Part shown: one piece after another, positions 63,430 through 64,000 of the stretch
Numbering within the stretch: position 1 is the first letter of the stretch
Layout: each line of letters begins with the position of its first letter
Source of the DNA: Anastatus disparis
Lineage: Eukaryota; Arthropoda; Insecta; Hymenoptera; Eupelmidae
Assembly (NCBI GenBank): GCA_017163975.1
Contig: JAFFSR010000009.1
Coordinates: forward strand, 806,001 to 870,000
Length of the DNA: 64,000 bases
Reading direction: 5' to 3'
The notes under the pieces: model-generated
Database searches by the model: none
Told to the model about the DNA's origin: nothing
Seen by the model: only the letters and a program-made list of their open reading frames with translations
Position numbers and translations under genes: made by a program

Positions 63430-64000
63430 TTACATAAACATTATTATTAAATTCATTATAAGTAGTAAATAAATAGTTTGCTTCAACATTCTAATAGAAG
63501 TTAAAATTTCTTCTTCTCTGTTAACACCTCTGGTAAATTTATTTTCTAATATTTTGCAGTAATTTGGAAAATAGTAAAGATTAATTTTAAAAAATTTTCG
63601 TGGTTGAATCTGGCTAAAATATTCCGCGAGGATATCATCATTTTCCTCAATCAATATATCAAAATAAGTTACATTTTCATAATATTTAAATTTCATCATC
63701 ATTTTTAATTCTTTCTTTAACATGGAATAATGTATTTTTGCTTTTTCATGCTCCTCTATTGTGTTCATATTAATTTCAGCAATTGAACATCCGTTTAATT
63801 CCATAATAGCAAGGTGTTTTAATATTAGCATTGATATTTCAAAACTATGATATTTTAAAGCTGATTTAAGAATAGAAAGTTTTCCACAAATTGTATGATT
63901 AACATCAGCTCCTTTTTCTATCAATAATTCTATACACTGTAGATCTGGCGTTTTGCAAAAATTAAGCATGTAGAATAATGGGGTAAACTTTGCTCTATCT
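63430..64000 (-). CDS. Ankyrin-repeat protein, C-terminal part (5' end beyond window)
   Basis: The frame is open from the right edge to a TAA at 63432-63430, giving 189 codons in view; the Met at 63969 is internal because codons upstream of it (DRAKFTPLFY) continue the repeat. Ankyrin features: TPLFYML followed by ELLIEKGADVN, then a weaker second repeat (SILKSALKYHSFEISMLIL). A charged linker and the block YYFPNYCKILENKFTRGVNR follow. A similar FPxYxxxxxxxxxRGxxRxE block comes before the PRANC/F-box-like end in many ankyrin proteins of parasitoid wasps (family knowledge). Here the protein stops about 35 residues later with a hydrophobic end and no recognisable F-box (LPxEI) motif, so it may be truncated. 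A polyadenylation signal follows at 63418-63413. Function unknown; it could be a pseudogene. Confidence 0.75.
   Translation of the reverse strand, partial: DRAKFTPLFYMLNFCKTPDLQCIELLIEKGADVNHTICGKLSILKSALKYHSFEISMLILKHLAIMELNGCSIAEINMNTIEEHEKAKIHYSMLKKELKMMMKFKYYENVTYFDILIEENDDILAEYFSQIQPRKFFKINLYYFPNYCKILENKFTRGVNREEEILTSIRMLKQTIYLLLIMNLIIMFM

Overview
The window looks like nuclear DNA of an insect, most likely a hymenopteran and plausibly a parasitoid (chalcid-type) wasp. It is strongly AT-rich and full of (TA)n, (GA/CT)n, (CA)n and poly-A/T tracts. It carries one intron-containing gene of an arthropod cell-surface family, several short transposon remnants, and the end of an ankyrin-repeat gene of a type expanded in parasitoid wasps. 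The taxonomic call is inference; no single sequence fixes the species.

Only two protein genes can be supported. The main one is on the minus strand (coding 36740 down to 29912, four coding exons, 1414 codons before the stop). It encodes a signal peptide, a cysteine-rich N-cap, about 41 leucine-rich repeats, a C-terminal cap, one fibronectin type III domain, one membrane span and a tail of about 55 residues: a chaoptin-like adhesion or receptor protein. All three introns have GT/AG ends and compatible phases. Just upstream of its start lie two overlapping start-stop uORFs and a good splice acceptor, so an untranslated upstream exon is likely. The second gene is cut by the right edge (63430 to 64000, minus): the end of an ankyrin-repeat protein that stops where related proteins usually carry a PRANC/F-box-like end.

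The rest, roughly 29 kb on the left and 27 kb on the right, holds no gene I can support; it may be intergenic or include a long first intron. It does hold structure: three copies of a tRNA-derived SINE (5.4, 39.0 and 56.7 kb); a 1.76-kb element with 15-bp inverted ends around eight units of a 163-bp tandem repeat (23.2-25.0 kb); a three-unit repeat of about 160 bp next to an element with 30-bp inverted ends (16.7-17.75 kb); two adjacent foldback elements (28.04-28.59 kb); a foldback in intron 1 of the LRR gene; a 300-bp foldback around a long (AT)n tract (54.5-54.8 kb); and a possible Penelope/hammerhead-like fragment (15.55 kb).

I found no new multi-gene system, CRISPR array, rRNA or intact tRNA. 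The best leads are the repeat families, the start-stop uORFs of the LRR gene and the truncated ankyrin gene.
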